Positions 42,133-42,500 of a DNA stretch of 42,500 nucleotides are shown here, one piece after another. Within the stretch, counting starts at the first letter, position 1. Every line of letters starts with the position of its first letter. The position numbers and the translations under genes are program-made. Source of the stretch: Deinococcus murrayi DSM 11303 (GTDB taxonomy: Bacteria; Deinococcota; Deinococci; Deinococcales; Deinococcaceae); contig NZ_AXWT01000020.1 of NCBI RefSeq assembly GCF_000482805.1, positions 37,501 through 80,000 on the forward strand, in the 5' to 3' direction. Under the pieces are notes generated by a model, which saw only the letters and a list, made by a program, of their open reading frames with translations, was not told the origin of the DNA and ran no database searches.

Positions 42133-42500
42133 TCAGCGCCCGGCGGGCACGAACTCGCGGTCGGCGAAGTCCTCGCGGCGGGCCTCGCCCCGGTCACGGC
42201 CGCCCTGACCGTCGCGGTTCCAGCGGCCCTGGCCGCCGCCGCGCGAGCCGCCCCCGTCGCGCGAGCCGTAGCCCCCGCGGCCACCGCCCTGGCCCTGGAA
42301 GCCGCCGCGTCCGCTGCGGAAGCCGCCTTCATCACGGTCGCGGTAGCCCCGGCCTCCGCCGTAGCCGCCGCCCTGACGGCCCTCGCGGGCGGGGGCCTCG
42401 AACAGTTCGGGCAGCTCCTGGGCGACCTCAACCTGCACCTCGCCTTCCAGCGGATTGGCAGCGAGCAGCCCCTCGACGAACTCGCTGGGCACGTCTGCCA
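42133..42500 (-). CDS. C-terminus of a probable DEAD-box RNA helicase (5' part outside window)
   Basis: About 122 residues are visible. The frame runs off the window edge (reading ADVPSEF at the boundary), so any start seen here is internal. VPSEFVEGLLAANPLEGEVQVEVAQELPELFE looks like the end of a helicase accessory domain. It is followed by about 80 residues rich in Gly, Arg, Asp and Tyr (GGYGGGRGYRDRDEGG, GGRGGYGSRDGGG), an RGG-type disordered tail common in bacterial cold-shock DEAD-box helicases, where it binds RNA. The helicase core is not visible, so the assignment rests on the tail. Confidence 0.6.
   Translation of the reverse strand, partial: ADVPSEFVEGLLAANPLEGEVQVEVAQELPELFEAPAREGRQGGGYGGGRGYRDRDEGGFRSGRGGFQGQGGGRGGYGSRDGGGSRGGGQGRWNRDGQGGRDRGEARREDFADREFVPAGR

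Overview
The window is a strongly GC-rich stretch (roughly 70% G+C by eye) of a bacterial chromosome. It most likely comes from a Deinococcus or a close Deinococcota relative. The reasons are the Thermus/Deinococcus-type RpoC, a fatty-acid operon with a site fitting the Thermus FadR consensus, and about ten genes whose start codon lies 5-9 nt after a TANNNT -10 element with no Shine-Dalgarno (SD) sequence. That last pattern is the leaderless signature known from Deinococcus. The genus is an inference from these traits; no species is assigned. I saw no rRNA, tRNA, CRISPR array, intact insertion sequence or prophage.

Layout. 1-5.7 kb: 3' part of rpoC with a terminator, two small reverse-strand genes (DUF2721 membrane protein, secreted protein) and rlmN. 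5.9-10.1 kb: a tightly overlapping operon of TPR protein, SPOR-domain protein, redox repressor Rex and a lipoprotein. 10.1-14.9 kb: secreted nucleotidase and a lactate monooxygenase-like flavoenzyme (reverse), diverging from a cyclopropane-fatty-acid synthase-like gene. 14.9-21.7 kb: glycolate oxidase glcF-glcD-glcE and the PEP-synthase regulator ppsR (reverse), diverging from ppsA. With the lactate oxidase this is a neighbourhood for turning small hydroxy acids into PEP. 21.7-25 kb: dinB, an RlmI/RlmO-type rRNA methyltransferase and a beta-propeller secreted protein.

25-29 kb: beta-oxidation genes fadN (dehydrogenase/hydratase) and fadA (thiolase), with a promoter and a FadR-like operator in front of fadN. 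29-32.3 kb: secreted metallopeptidase, small membrane protein, pRiA4b ORF-3-like protein preceded by a cluster of inverted repeats, and a TauE/SafE exporter. 32.3-34.6 kb: SRPBCC protein and zinc alcohol dehydrogenase, translationally coupled, then a terminator and REP-like repeat pair. 34.6-38.0 kb (reverse): DUF3293 protein, PCu(A)C-like protein, truD, an SNR-like repeat, a membrane protein and a MoaB/MogA protein. 38.1-40.9 kb: a pseudokinase-TM-PEGA protein and guaA. 40.9-42.1 kb: two membrane proteins and a tiny XRE regulator behind a clear promoter with an adjacent palindrome. 42.1 kb to the end: the Arg/Gly-rich C-terminus of a probable DEAD-box RNA helicase.

The most interesting items are the predicted pseudokinase-PEGA protein, the self-contained membrane/XRE module with its palindrome, the FadR-type operator on fadN, the Rex-envelope operon, and several unexplained palindromes upstream of dinB, the pRiA4b-like gene and the TPR operon.
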